The notes under the pieces: model-generated
Databases searched by the model: none
What the model saw: only the letters and a program-made list of their open reading frames with translations
What the model was told of the DNA's origin: nothing
Source of the DNA: an uncultured Blautia sp.
Lineage (GTDB): Bacteria; Bacillota; Clostridia; Lachnospirales; Lachnospiraceae
DNA: 64,000 nt
Direction of reading: 5' to 3'
Assembly: GCA_900553515.1 (NCBI GenBank)
Contig: USDN01000002.1
Location: 50,572 to 114,571 of the forward strand
In this document: positions 10,063-18,041 of the stretch, one piece after another
Layout of the letters: each line of letters opens with the position of its first letter
Numbering within the stretch: position 1 is the stretch's first letter
Translations under genes and position numbers: made by a program

Positions 10063-11103
10063 TTAATATGCACGTCCGTCGATGATCTCCTGTGTGATCG
10101 GTGTGATCTCATAGTCCTGATCTTCGATAGTTACAGATGTTACAGTATCATCAGATGCAAATGCAACTTCGTCTACATATGCCTGTTTCTCAACTTCTTC
10201 TCCTGCTTCCAGTTTCTGGATGATCTCCTCTACACGAGGTCCGTGAAGCGGGTTGCACTCTGTGTTCAGTGTGATCTTTCCTGCAAGTGTCTCAGTAAGA
10301 CCTGCGTTTGTAGTATCGAAGGACATAACAAGAATCTGACCTTCTTCACCGCCTACTTCATAACCGGCTGCCTCAATGGCATCGATAGCGCCAAATGCCT
10401 CGTTGTCGTTCTCACAGTATACAACGTCGATATCGTCGCCGCTCTGTTTCAGGATAGACTCCATAACTTCCTGACCTTTTGCCTGAGTAAACTCACCGGA
10501 CTGCTGTGCAAGTGTTGTCCAGTTGTCATGAGCCTCAACTGCCTCGTCAAATCCCTCTGTACGTCCGATCTGTGCAGAAGCGCCGATAGTTCCCTGGATA
10601 TCCACCAGATTGATCTCCTCGTCGCCGCGGCCTTTTGCTTCCAGATATGCATCCAGCCATGCCATAGCTTTCTGACCTTCCAGTTTGAAGTTAGATCCAA
10701 CCCATGCAGTGTAAAGGCTGTCATCAGATACGTCTACCATACGGTCAACGATGATAACCGGGATTCCCGCATCCTTTGCTTCCTGAAGAACAGTATCCCA
10801 GCCAGTTTCTGTTACAGGAGCAAGTACGATATAATCAACTTCCTGCTGAATGAAGTTACGGATCGCTGTAAGCTGATTTTCCTGTTTCTGCTGTGCATCG
10901 TCAAAGATCAGCTCATAGCCATTTTCCTCAGAGAAAGTAGATTTCATGGACTCGGTGTTTGCTGTACGCCAGTCAGACTCTGCACCAACCTGTGAAAAAC
11001 CAACTGTGATTGTGTCCTCTGCTGCGTAAACGCTTGCTGTGGAACCTGCAAGTCCGGCTACCATTGCTGCTGTCATAACCGCTGCCATAATTTTTTTCTT
11101 CAT
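10063..11103 (-). CDS. ytfQ: sugar-binding protein of CUT2 ABC transporter, YtfQ-like
   Basis: 346 residues from the chosen start. It strongly resembles E. coli YtfQ (galactofuranose-binding protein): GFSQVGAESDWR, DDAQQKQENQ and LAPVTETGWDTVLQEAKDAG are all family hallmarks. A signal peptide (MKKKIMAAVMTAAMVAGLAG...) ends at an AxA site (SVYA-AED, about residue 26) but has no lipobox cysteine, which is unusual for a binding protein of a monoderm. The frame extends upstream to 11313, but ATG 11103 has a good ribosome site (GGGAGGAAATGTAAC). It is the first gene of the importer run, behind its own promoter region and directly downstream of the histidine kinase gene. Confidence 0.92.
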   Translation of the reverse strand: MKKKIMAAVMTAAMVAGLAGSTASVYAAEDTITVGFSQVGAESDWRTANTESMKSTFSEENGYELIFDDAQQKQENQLTAIRNFIQQEVDYIVLAPVTETGWDTVLQEAKDAGIPVIIVDRMVDVSDDSLYTAWVGSNFKLEGQKAMAWLDAYLEAKGRGDEEINLVDIQGTIGASAQIGRTEGFDEAVEAHDNWTTLAQQSGEFTQAKGQEVMESILKQSGDDIDVVYCENDNEAFGAIDAIEAAGYEVGGEEGQILVMSFDTTNAGLTETLAGKITLNTECNPLHGPRVEEIIQKLEAGEEVEKQAYVDEVAFASDDTVTSVTIEDQDYEITPITQEIIDGRAY

Positions 11104-11154
11104 GTTACATTTCCTCCCTTTACATTTTTGTTCGGTGTTTTTTAAGATGTCTTT

Positions 11155-11183
11155 ATTATAGCGGAAACAGAAAAAAACTCCAT
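11155..11183 (-). promoter_or_regulatory. candidate promoter of ytfQ operon
   Basis: On the minus strand a consensus -10 box TATAAT occupies 11155-11160. At 17-bp spacing the -35 position (11178-11183) reads ATGGAG, far from TTGACA. A good -10 with a poor -35 fits an activator-dependent promoter, which agrees with the AraC-type response regulator encoded upstream. Confidence 0.55.
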
Positions 11184-11242
11184 AGAATATTTTCGGAAAA
11201 ATGTGTGGTCTTTTATCATTTTTTTGTTTCTGTCTGAGCAAA

Positions 11243-11278
11243 TTGATTTTTTTATGATAAAAGTTGATTTTTTTATGA
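11243..11278 (-). promoter_or_regulatory. tandem 15-bp direct repeat, candidate response-regulator operator
   Basis: TCATAAAAAAATCAA (minus-strand reading) occurs perfectly twice, at 11264-11278 and 11243-11257, with a 21-bp period, i.e. two helical turns. This arrangement is typical of AraC-type regulators. The distal copy overlaps the kinase stop codon. Binding by the regulator at 12682-14316 is inferred. Confidence 0.55.
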
Positions 11279-12685
11279 CGGGAGTTTAATTTTTTCACCA
11301 AGACGTACTTCAACTGCCGTTCCTTTTCCTTCTTCTGACTCTATTTTCATTCCATAGCCTTCTCCATAATACAGTCGGAGACGTTCTGCAACTGCCGACA
11401 GACCGAAACCGGCCCTTTCTCCCGTACGAATTGCTTCCTGGATCTCATAGAGCCGTTCCGCAGTCATTCCCTGTCCGTTATCTCTTACCCGCAGGATCAG
11501 ATCTTTCCCTGCTCTTTCACCTTCGATCAAAATCTTTCCTCCGCCTCTTTTGTTCTTGATTCCATGATAAAGAGCATTTTCGGCAAGAGGCTGCAGAGTC
11601 AGCTTGGGAACCATCATTCCGTTAAACTCCTCCGGTATATGAATCTCAAATTCCAGAATATCCCGGTATCTGGACTGCTGGATTTCCAGATAACTGATAG
11701 TGTGGCGTTTTTCTTCCGAAAGAGGAATCACATCTTTTCCCTTGGAAAGAGACGTCCGGAAAAAAACTGAAAGGCTGGATATCATATCTACAGCGTCATC
11801 AGGCTGTCCACCCTCGATCAGCCAGATGATCGTATCCAGAGTATTATAAAGAAAATGAGGATTGATCTGTGCCTGAAGAAGCTGGAGCTGAGTAAGATGC
11901 TGCATCTCTTCTTCCTTTTTTACATTTTCCAGAAGATGTTGTATCTTTTCTGCCATTCTACGAATCCCGGCGTCCAGTTCCTCTATTTCCATACTGTCTG
12001 CACTGATTTCGGAAATCTCAAAATTTCCTCTTCCCACCTCTTTTACATTTCCAAGGATCTCTGTCACCGGTCGGGTGATACTCCGTGAAAACCGGAAAGA
12101 ACGGCGCAGAAGAATTACAATCGTCACAAAAAAAAGCAGGGCGATTCCGCTTACAAGGATATATACTCTTCTTGTCATGATGGATTCCATATGCACCAGA
12201 TACATGGATTCATTATAAATAAAATTCTGCATTTCCTCCATGATAAGACCGGTAAGGATACGGATATTGTTGTCCATAAAGGTCATTCTCTGACCATAAG
12301 ATTTAATTTCTGTAAGCTGTTTCATTCTCTTTGCGAGATTTCCCAGATAGGCTTCCAGATGCTTGATATTTTTGCGGCTTTCACCATTAAACGTATTTGC
12401 CTGAAGCTTTGAAAGGGTATCTTCTGCCGCTTCTACTGTTTTCATTACTTCCGGAAGATAGCTGTTTTCTTTGGATCCTATGGCAATATAGTACATTTCC
12501 AGATCAATGTCATCTTTAAAATGAAGATTGAATTCACTGCTTACCGCCAGATTCTCCGAAAGCCGGTCATATTTTGACACATACTGGGATACAATGATCA
12601 AAAGCACGACCATCAGAACGGTCATAGGAAGCAAAGTATTCAAAAGAATCTTTTTTATCTTCGCTTCCAGGCTGATCTGTTTCAT
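11273..12685 (-). CDS. sensor histidine kinase, YesM/LytS-like
   Basis: 470 residues. Two membrane helices (about 14-33 and 172-193) flank an extracellular sensor region of about 140 residues, then a HAMP linker (about 194-250) and the His_kinase/HATPase_c module. The phosphoacceptor is His277 in QAQINPHFLYNTLD, the hallmark of YesM-type kinases; the ATP lid includes RVRDNGQGM. It probably senses a sugar or the loaded binding protein outside the cell and phosphorylates the adjacent regulator. It overlaps that gene's stop by 4 bp. The kinase and regulator come just before the YtfQRT-YjfF importer on the same strand, so control of this importer is the most likely job. Confidence 0.9.
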   Translation of the reverse strand: MKQISLEAKIKKILLNTLLPMTVLMVVLLIIVSQYVSKYDRLSENLAVSSEFNLHFKDDIDLEMYYIAIGSKENSYLPEVMKTVEAAEDTLSKLQANTFNGESRKNIKHLEAYLGNLAKRMKQLTEIKSYGQRMTFMDNNIRILTGLIMEEMQNFIYNESMYLVHMESIMTRRVYILVSGIALLFFVTIVILLRRSFRFSRSITRPVTEILGNVKEVGRGNFEISEISADSMEIEELDAGIRRMAEKIQHLLENVKKEEEMQHLTQLQLLQAQINPHFLYNTLDTIIWLIEGGQPDDAVDMISSLSVFFRTSLSKGKDVIPLSEEKRHTISYLEIQQSRYRDILEFEIHIPEEFNGMMVPKLTLQPLAENALYHGIKNKRGGGKILIEGERAGKDLILRVRDNGQGMTAERLYEIQEAIRTGERAGFGLSAVAERLRLYYGEGYGMKIESEEGKGTAVEVRLGEKIKLPS

Positions 12686-14316
12686 CCTTTTCCCTCCCCC
12701 GTCTTTCGGTATTCACTGGGAGTCATTCCCTGAGTTTTCTTAAAAAGATAACTGAAATAATGGGCGTCCTTATATCCCACCTCTGAAGCAATCTCACTGG
12801 AGCGCTTGCCAGTACACCTGAGAAGCTCTCTGGCATGACGCATGCGCAGAGAAGTAAGATACTCAATAAAAGTCTGTCCCATATTCTGACTGAACAGTGC
12901 GCTGAAATGATTGGCGCTGATATTGGCCACCTGTGCTGCTGTATTCAGGGAAAGAGTTTCTTCCATATAATGTGTATCTATGTATTCAATGGCTGATTTC
13001 AGGATACTGCGGTTTTTATTTCCTGAATTCTCATCGCGAAGCATAACAGCCTTTTTTATGATCTCTTCTGCATATTTTACTGCGCTTTCCATAGAACGGG
13101 CTCTTTCTTCCAGAACCTCTTCGGTGTCATGATTTTCCAGATCTCCTGCTTCACAGCCCAGGTTTTTCAAAAATCCAAGGACAGAAAATCTGACATTCAG
13201 TATTACATAATTACGAAACACAAAGGATTCCATGGCTTCATGACCGATAGCCTGAAAATAATCTCTGACAAAATCTTCCGTTTCGTCCAGAAGACCGCTT
13301 CCAAGAAAACGTTCCAGAATTGCCGGATTCAATACATTAATATCAATTTTTTTAAGATAACGGCTGTCATTCTTTTGTATTTTTTCTTCCTGCTCCAGTT
13401 CTTCATAATACAGAATATTTCCATCATAAAGATATCTGCGGGAAAAAGCCTTTGCTGCCGCATGATAACTAAGCTTCATGCTGCTCAGACGTTCTACAGG
13501 CTGTCCCACAGCAAGAAACCAGTCATGTCCGCAGCCGCTTCCCAGGGTTTCCCGGATAAATACCGCACATTTCTCTGTATTTTCGCCGGGGCTGCTTCTC
13601 TGCTCCTTTACAAGCACACCATAGCTGAAGGCATTGTTCCTGAACAACATGGCATAAGGATTATCCACAAAAAAGCTCTCCATTTTTTCACGTTTCTGGG
13701 CCTCCCATTCCGAATACTCCTCGGAAGCTCCCGCAACACCTCTTCCTGCATCCATTGTAAAAAGCAGAATGTTATAGACCTCCGCAACAATATCCAGACC
13801 CAGCTGATCTGCCTTTTTATATATTTCCCCTGTATCCATGCTTCCGCTGATCAATGCCTCAAAAAAATCCCGGCTGCTGTTTCTTTCATACTCCTGGATT
13901 TCTCTGCGAAACTGCTCATAATATTCCCTCTGCCCCTTTTCCTGTTCCCAGCGGTTTCTGATCTCTGTAAGCCTCTCCAGAAAAGCATTTTTTGTAATCG
14001 GCTTCAAAAGATAATCCTCAACTCCTATGCCGATCGCCTGTTTGGCATAATTAAAATCATCATAACCGCTGAGAATCACGATCTTCATTCCAGGAAAGTC
14101 TTTTCTGACCATTTTGCTTAATGTCAGCCCGTCCATAAAAGGCATTTTTATATCTGTAATAAGCAGATCCGGCTTCAGCTTACGGATCATAGGAAGAGCC
14201 ACTTCCCCATCCGGAGCCTCACCTGCCAGTTCATATCCATACTGCTCCCAGGGTATCATTTTTTTGATATTTTCCCGGACCACAAACTCGTCTTCCACCA
14301 AAAAAGTTCTCAGCAT
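12682..14316 (-). CDS. response regulator with AraC-type DNA-binding domain, YesN-like
   Basis: 544 residues, the size of long YesN-type regulators. A receiver domain (1-120) carries the phosphoacceptor Asp55 in LLITDIKMPFMDG and the LKP lysine at about 105. A middle region of about 300 residues of unassigned fold follows, then a C-terminal AraC double helix-turn-helix (about 440-540; SANHFSALFSQNMGQTF and SEIASEVGYKDAHYFSYLFK). It is the first gene of the run with the kinase and the CUT2 importer. The 15-bp tandem repeat before ytfQ is its candidate target. Confidence 0.9.
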   Translation of the reverse strand: MLRTFLVEDEFVVRENIKKMIPWEQYGYELAGEAPDGEVALPMIRKLKPDLLITDIKMPFMDGLTLSKMVRKDFPGMKIVILSGYDDFNYAKQAIGIGVEDYLLKPITKNAFLERLTEIRNRWEQEKGQREYYEQFRREIQEYERNSSRDFFEALISGSMDTGEIYKKADQLGLDIVAEVYNILLFTMDAGRGVAGASEEYSEWEAQKREKMESFFVDNPYAMLFRNNAFSYGVLVKEQRSSPGENTEKCAVFIRETLGSGCGHDWFLAVGQPVERLSSMKLSYHAAAKAFSRRYLYDGNILYYEELEQEEKIQKNDSRYLKKIDINVLNPAILERFLGSGLLDETEDFVRDYFQAIGHEAMESFVFRNYVILNVRFSVLGFLKNLGCEAGDLENHDTEEVLEERARSMESAVKYAEEIIKKAVMLRDENSGNKNRSILKSAIEYIDTHYMEETLSLNTAAQVANISANHFSALFSQNMGQTFIEYLTSLRMRHARELLRCTGKRSSEIASEVGYKDAHYFSYLFKKTQGMTPSEYRKTGEGKG

Positions 14317-14557
14317 TTTTCATTCCTCCAACCTTATATTCCGTTTTATTTTATAACTTACATGGAAATGATACAAGGTATTTTTGAAGAACAGCCCGAT
14401 TACTGTTCACCGCAGCGCTATCTGCCGACAGGCTCATTGAGTTTTATGGAAATTTAATATTTCAACTGCTATACCACACCATCTCTGTGTGATAAAATAT
14501 TTTTGATCGCACAATTCCTTCATTATTTACTTTTTATAATATTTTCAGGAGAAAAAA

Positions 14558-14986
14558 ATGACAGAAAAAGAATTTCTTGATACTTTATATGAACAACTTT
14601 CAGACCAGATCCCTGATTCAAAAGCATCTGCACATACACAGTATTATCAGGATTATATTAGAAATGAAGTACGAAATGGAAAAAATGAACAGGATGTCCT
14701 TCAGTCTCTTGGGGATCCTCGTTTAATTGCGAAAACACTGATCGATACCGGTGCAGAACCTGATTCTCGTTTTGAAGCCAGTCAGGAAGAAGTATATCAT
14801 TCCAATCAGTCAAAGCACCACCGCTACCGCCTGGATCTTTCCACCTGGTATGGGAAACTGATCGTGATCCTTACCGCAGCAGCAGTGCTGATCTTGCTTT
14901 TTCTGGCAGTCAGCTTTATGCTTCCGGTAATTCTGATAGCCGGAGCTGTACTTTTTCTCATATCCTGGTTCAGAAAAAGGAGATAG
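14558..14986 (+). CDS. small membrane protein with DUF1700/HAAS-type N-terminal domain
   Basis: 142 residues. The N-terminal 65 residues (FLDTLYEQL...YYQDYIRNEV...LQSLGDPRLIAKTLI) match the DUF1700/HAAS pattern of a helical domain ending in an LG(D/S)P motif. The C-terminus holds one long or two closely spaced hydrophobic helices (about 98-135), ending in RKRR. DUF1700 proteins often sit beside a PadR-type regulator and act as membrane partners, but no PadR gene is present here. The ribosome site AGGAG precedes ATG by 7 nt. The function is unknown. Confidence 0.7.
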   Translation: MTEKEFLDTLYEQLSDQIPDSKASAHTQYYQDYIRNEVRNGKNEQDVLQSLGDPRLIAKTLIDTGAEPDSRFEASQEEVYHSNQSKHHRYRLDLSTWYGKLIVILTAAAVLILLFLAVSFMLPVILIAGAVLFLISWFRKRR

Positions 14987-15199
14987 CTCTATGCCCATTC
15001 CGGCAGATAATAAATCTGCTGCTTTCCTGTAGCTGTATTTTTTGTTATCTGGGCTTTTATATAAATAATTCCTGAATGGAACATGACCTGATTCAGCTAG
15101 TTTTTATTTTACTTGTGCAGTGTACACAAAGGTTTCTTTATATTTTCATACTCACTGTACAAAGAATACATACACTTTTGATAATTTTTTGACAAACCA
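14987..15199. other. intergenic stretch before the fhs promoter
   Basis: About 210 bp without a convincing reading frame. A small GCAGAT/ATCTGC hairpin just after the DUF1700-type gene might end its transcript, but it lacks a good T run. The rest is AT-rich with no clear motif. Confidence 0.5.
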
Positions 15200-15228
15200 T
15201 TGACAAACACCAATGAATATGTTACCAT
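15200..15228 (+). promoter_or_regulatory. promoter of the ZTP riboswitch-fhs transcript
   Basis: TTGACA at 15200-15205, a 17-bp spacer, then TACCAT at 15223-15228 (four of six matches to TATAAT). A second TTGACA lies 11 bp upstream. The start point would be near 15235, just before the riboswitch. Confidence 0.65.
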
Positions 15229-15248
15229 TTCAACATCAATTTTAAAAC

Positions 15249-15322
15249 GTCTCTGACAACTGACGGAAACGTGGAAAACCACAGGGGAATCAGAGAACAG
15301 TGAAGCCGACCGTCTGGGCAGT
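15249..15322 (+). ncRNA. ZTP riboswitch (pfl motif)
   Basis: The P1 stem pairs CTCTGA (15251-15256) with TCAGAG (15290-15295); an internal loop with ACTGACGGAAAC and a GTGG/CCAC hairpin (15271-15282) follow the pfl consensus. After a short linker comes the hallmark 3' subdomain GCCGACCGTCTGGGCA (15305-15320). ZTP riboswitches sense the purine precursor ZTP/ZMP, which accumulates when 10-formyl-tetrahydrofolate is low, and they are known upstream of fhs. The 3' subdomain merges into the terminator hairpin, so ligand binding should prevent termination and switch fhs on. Confidence 0.93.
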
Positions 15323-15355
15323 ATTTGATCCACTTTCAGATACTGTCCTTTTTTT
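15318..15355 (+). terminator. riboswitch expression-platform terminator
   Basis: CAGTATTTGA (15319-15328) pairs with TCAGATACTG (15336-15345) and is followed by TCC and seven T. The 5' arm overlaps the last bases of the aptamer's GGGCA, so aptamer and terminator are mutually exclusive. Confidence 0.88.
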
Positions 15356-15390
15356 ACCAGGGCTTCCGTTTATGAAAGGAGAACAAACTT

Positions 15391-17076
15391 ATGGGATTCA
15401 AGAGTGACATCGAAATCGCACAGGAATGCGAAATGAAACCAATTACTGAAATTGCTGCAAAAGCAGGTATCGACGAAAAATATCTGGAGCAGTACGGCAA
15501 GTACAAAGCAAAAATCGATTACAATCTTCTGAAAGAAACTGATAAACAGGACGGCAAACTGATCCTTGTTACCGCTATCAACCCGACACCAGCCGGCGAA
15601 GGAAAAACCACTACTACTGTAGGTCTTGCAGACGGTATGCAGAAACTTGGCAAAAATGTTATGGTAGCTCTTCGTGAGCCGTCTCTCGGACCGGTATTCG
15701 GCGTAAAAGGCGGCGCAGCAGGCGGCGGACATGCACAGGTTGTTCCTATGGAAGACATCAACCTTCATTTCACAGGCGACTTCCATGCGATCGGCGCAGC
15801 TAACAACCTTCTTGCAGCAATGATCGACAACCATATCTTCCAGGGCAACGCTCTTAACATCGACCCAAGAAAGATCACATGGAGAAGATGCGTTGACATG
15901 AACGACCGTCAGCTTCGTAACGTAGTAGACGGCCTTGGCGGAAAAACAAACGGAATGCCTCGTGAAGACGGTTATGACATCACCGTTGCTTCCGAGATCA
16001 TGGCAGTTCTCTGTCTTGCAAGTGATATCAAAGACCTGAAAGAACGTCTTTCCAGAATCATCATCGGATATACATATGGTAAAGTTTCCGAGCAGAAACC
16101 GGTAACAGCCGGTGATCTTCACGCTGAAGGCGCTATGACAGCTCTTCTGAAAGATGCCCTGAAACCAAACCTGGTTCAGACACTTGAGCACGTTCCTGCA
16201 ATCGTTCATGGCGGACCATTTGCTAACATCGCTCATGGATGTAACTCTGTAACAGCTACTAAGATGGCTATGAAGCTTGCTGATTATGCAATCACAGAAG
16301 CTGGATTCGGCGCTGACCTTGGAGCAGAGAAATTCCTCGATATCAAATGTCGTATGGCAGGTCTGAAACCGAACGCTGTTGTTGTAGTTGCAACTGTTCG
16401 TGCTCTGAAATACAACGGCGGTGTTGCCAAAGCTGACCTTAATAATGAGAACCTGGAAGCTCTTGAAAAAGGTCTTCCGAACCTGCTGAAACATGTAAGC
16501 AATATCACAAACGTATACAAACTTCCATGTGTAGTTGCTATCAATGCTTTCCCGACAGATACCAAGGCAGAGCTTGATCTTGTAGAAGCTAAATGTAAAG
16601 AACTTGGCGTAAATGTAGCTCTTTCCGAAGTATGGGCTAAGGGCGGCGAAGGCGGAATCAAACTTGCAGAAGAGGTTATCCGTCTTGTAGAAGAGCCAAA
16701 TGACTTCACATATTCCTATGAACTGGAAGGCTCCATCGAAGACAAACTGAACCAGATCGTTCAGAAGATCTACGGCGGCAAGAGAGTTGTCCTTACAGCA
16801 AATGCTCAGAAACAGGCAAAACAGCTTGAAGATCTGGGATTCGGCAACTGCCCGATCTGTGTTGCAAAGACACAGTACAGCCTCACAGACGACCAGACCA
16901 AGCTTGGCGCTCCTACAGACTTCGAAGTAACTGTACGTAACCTTAAGATCTCTGCTGGTGCAGGCTTTATCGTAGCTCTTACAGGCGAGATCATGACCAT
17001 GCCTGGTCTTCCAAAGGTTCCGGCTGCAGAGAAGATCGATGTAGACGAAAACGGAAAGATCACAGGTCTGTTCTAA
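15391..17076 (+). CDS. fhs: formate-tetrahydrofolate ligase
   Basis: 561 residues, full length for the family (about 555-560). It joins formate to tetrahydrofolate using ATP to give 10-formyl-THF, feeding purine synthesis and, in acetogens, the methyl branch of the Wood-Ljungdahl pathway. The nucleotide loop [13 protein letters not shown] (66-78) and [20 protein letters not shown] (about 110-130) are family signatures. AAAGGAG precedes ATG. Codon choice is more biased than in the neighbours (many GCA, GGC, AAA, CTT), as expected for a highly expressed gene. It is transcribed alone under a ZTP riboswitch and closed by a strong terminator. Confidence 0.97.
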   Translation: MGFKSDIEIAQECEMKPITEIAAKAGIDEKYLEQYGKYKAKIDYNLLKETDKQDGKLILVTAINPTPAGEGKTTTTVGLADGMQKLGKNVMVALREPSLGPVFGVKGGAAGGGHAQVVPMEDINLHFTGDFHAIGAANNLLAAMIDNHIFQGNALNIDPRKITWRRCVDMNDRQLRNVVDGLGGKTNGMPREDGYDITVASEIMAVLCLASDIKDLKERLSRIIIGYTYGKVSEQKPVTAGDLHAEGAMTALLKDALKPNLVQTLEHVPAIVHGGPFANIAHGCNSVTATKMAMKLADYAITEAGFGADLGAEKFLDIKCRMAGLKPNAVVVVATVRALKYNGGVAKADLNNENLEALEKGLPNLLKHVSNITNVYKLPCVVAINAFPTDTKAELDLVEAKCKELGVNVALSEVWAKGGEGGIKLAEEVIRLVEEPNDFTYSYELEGSIEDKLNQIVQKIYGGKRVVLTANAQKQAKQLEDLGFGNCPICVAKTQYSLTDDQTKLGAPTDFEVTVRNLKISAGAGFIVALTGEIMTMPGLPKVPAAEKIDVDENGKITGLF

Positions 17077-17112
17077 TCACGGTCACTCATAGATACTCTA
17101 TAAGTAATATAA

Positions 17113-17160
17113 GAACCCCCATCCGGAATCGAACCCTTTCCGGATGGGGGTTTCTGCTTT
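17113..17160. terminator. terminator of fhs
   Basis: Fourteen-base arms AACCCCCATCCGGA (17114-17127) and TCCGGATGGGGGTT (17139-17152) form a GC-rich stem followed by TTTCTGCTTT. It lies between fhs (+) and the HEPN gene (-). A near-copy of its 3' half recurs at 18015-18038. Confidence 0.9.
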
Positions 17161-17181
17161 GTGTGCTGTTCTGGGAAATAT

Positions 17182-17583
17182 TTATTTTACTCTTTCCAGA
17201 TATTTTTTTACAGCCTGTCTGGTTTCCTCAACTGCTTCCCAACATTCTTCTACATCTTCTTTTCCGACAATAAATGCACCGTCTCCAGGATATCTTGTAG
17301 AAAAATAATATCCGTCTGCCTGCAAGATTACTTTCCAGTTTCCTTCAAATTCCGGAAGTTTCTCCTGTACAAATCTTCTCAGAAATCTCAACGAATGCGT
17401 CTGAAGACTCCGCGTTGTATCACAATCCAGCACATAAATATCAATCAAGTGCTTCAGATATCTCTCACAGATATTCTGTGCAGCGGAACACATAATATTG
17501 CCTACACGTCCTTCTTGTTTATCTTTCAAAAGAAACTGATAATCATTCTCTGCCAGATCAAAATAACTTACGCTTTTTTCCAT
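17182..17583 (-). CDS. HEPN-domain protein (partner of nucleotidyltransferase)
   Basis: 133 residues, almost entirely helical, matching small HEPN proteins. The RSLQTH segment (Arg58 to His63) gives the Rx4H arrangement used in HEPN ribonucleases, though in this subfamily the same spot often reads only as a conserved TH(D/S)L, so nuclease activity is not certain. It overlaps the upstream nucleotidyltransferase gene by 16 bp. MNT-HEPN pairs act as toxin-antitoxin systems in which the nucleotidyltransferase modifies the HEPN toxin; that role here is inferred from gene pairing. Confidence 0.8.
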   Translation of the reverse strand: MEKSVSYFDLAENDYQFLLKDKQEGRVGNIMCSAAQNICERYLKHLIDIYVLDCDTTRSLQTHSLRFLRRFVQEKLPEFEGNWKVILQADGYYFSTRYPGDGAFIVGKEDVEECWEAVEETRQAVKKYLERVK

Positions 17584-17894
17584 ATTAGCTTCCCCTCTTT
17601 TTTTATGTTTTCGTTAAAACGATAACTGATACTGAATTCTTCCCCTGACGAAAACTTTAAATCCACCTCTGGAAGATCATACTGTTCCGGTATCACTTCC
17701 GCTCTCATCTTTCTCATAATCTGAGGAGGCGTATTTTCTGGTATTTTAACCAAAAGATCTACATCCGACCAAAATTTCTGTTCTCCTCTGGCATAACTCC
17801 CATAACTGTATATTGCCGTTACATATTCAGAAAAATCTGTACAAAGTTTCTGTACGGCCTGATCCAACGCTTTTTTATGACGATCATCAGCCAT
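17568..17894 (-). CDS. minimal nucleotidyltransferase (MNT)
   Basis: 108 residues. The pol-beta-type motif GSYARG...SDVDLLV (about 32-49) supplies the GS and the DxD metal-binding aspartates. A second acidic residue lies in PEVDLKF (about 77). It probably transfers AMP or another nucleotide, and in MNT-HEPN pairs this neutralises the HEPN toxin. It is the first gene of the two-gene unit and its 3' end overlaps the HEPN gene. The pair lies alone between two copies of the same terminator-derived sequence. Confidence 0.82.
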   Translation of the reverse strand: MADDRHKKALDQAVQKLCTDFSEYVTAIYSYGSYARGEQKFWSDVDLLVKIPENTPPQIMRKMRAEVIPEQYDLPEVDLKFSSGEEFSISYRFNENIKKEGKLIWKKA

Positions 17895-17989
17895 GCCCTT
17901 TTCCTCCCCTTTCCTAATACACTATATTCTTAACTTCAGTGTAGCACATCCCTTCTTTTATTACCATGAATTTCATAGTTTTTATGAAA

Positions 17990-18038
17990 CAAAAAGACTG
18001 TACCCGGATAAATTCTTTCCGGATGGGGTTTCTGCTTT
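17990..18038 (-). terminator. terminator of GH31 gene, near-copy of the fhs terminator
   Basis: On the minus strand ATCCGGA pairs with TCCGGGT and is followed by ACAGTCTTTTTG. Bases 18015-18038 repeat 17136-17160 with a single G missing (24 of 25 bases). Confidence 0.65.
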
Positions 18039-18041
18039 ATC

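Noticed and set aside
13129..14121. 330-codon + frame opposite the AraC-type response regulator
   Set aside because: Antisense shadow; the regulator has its receiver and HTH residues intact on the minus strand.
15249..15322. THF riboswitch upstream of fhs
   Set aside because: The 3' GCCGACCGTCTGGGCA segment and the GTGG/CCAC hairpin match the ZTP (pfl) motif, not the THF aptamer.
15370..16494. 374-codon minus frame opposite fhs
   Set aside because: Begins inside fhs and runs past its start, with no family resemblance; fhs is unmistakable on the plus strand.
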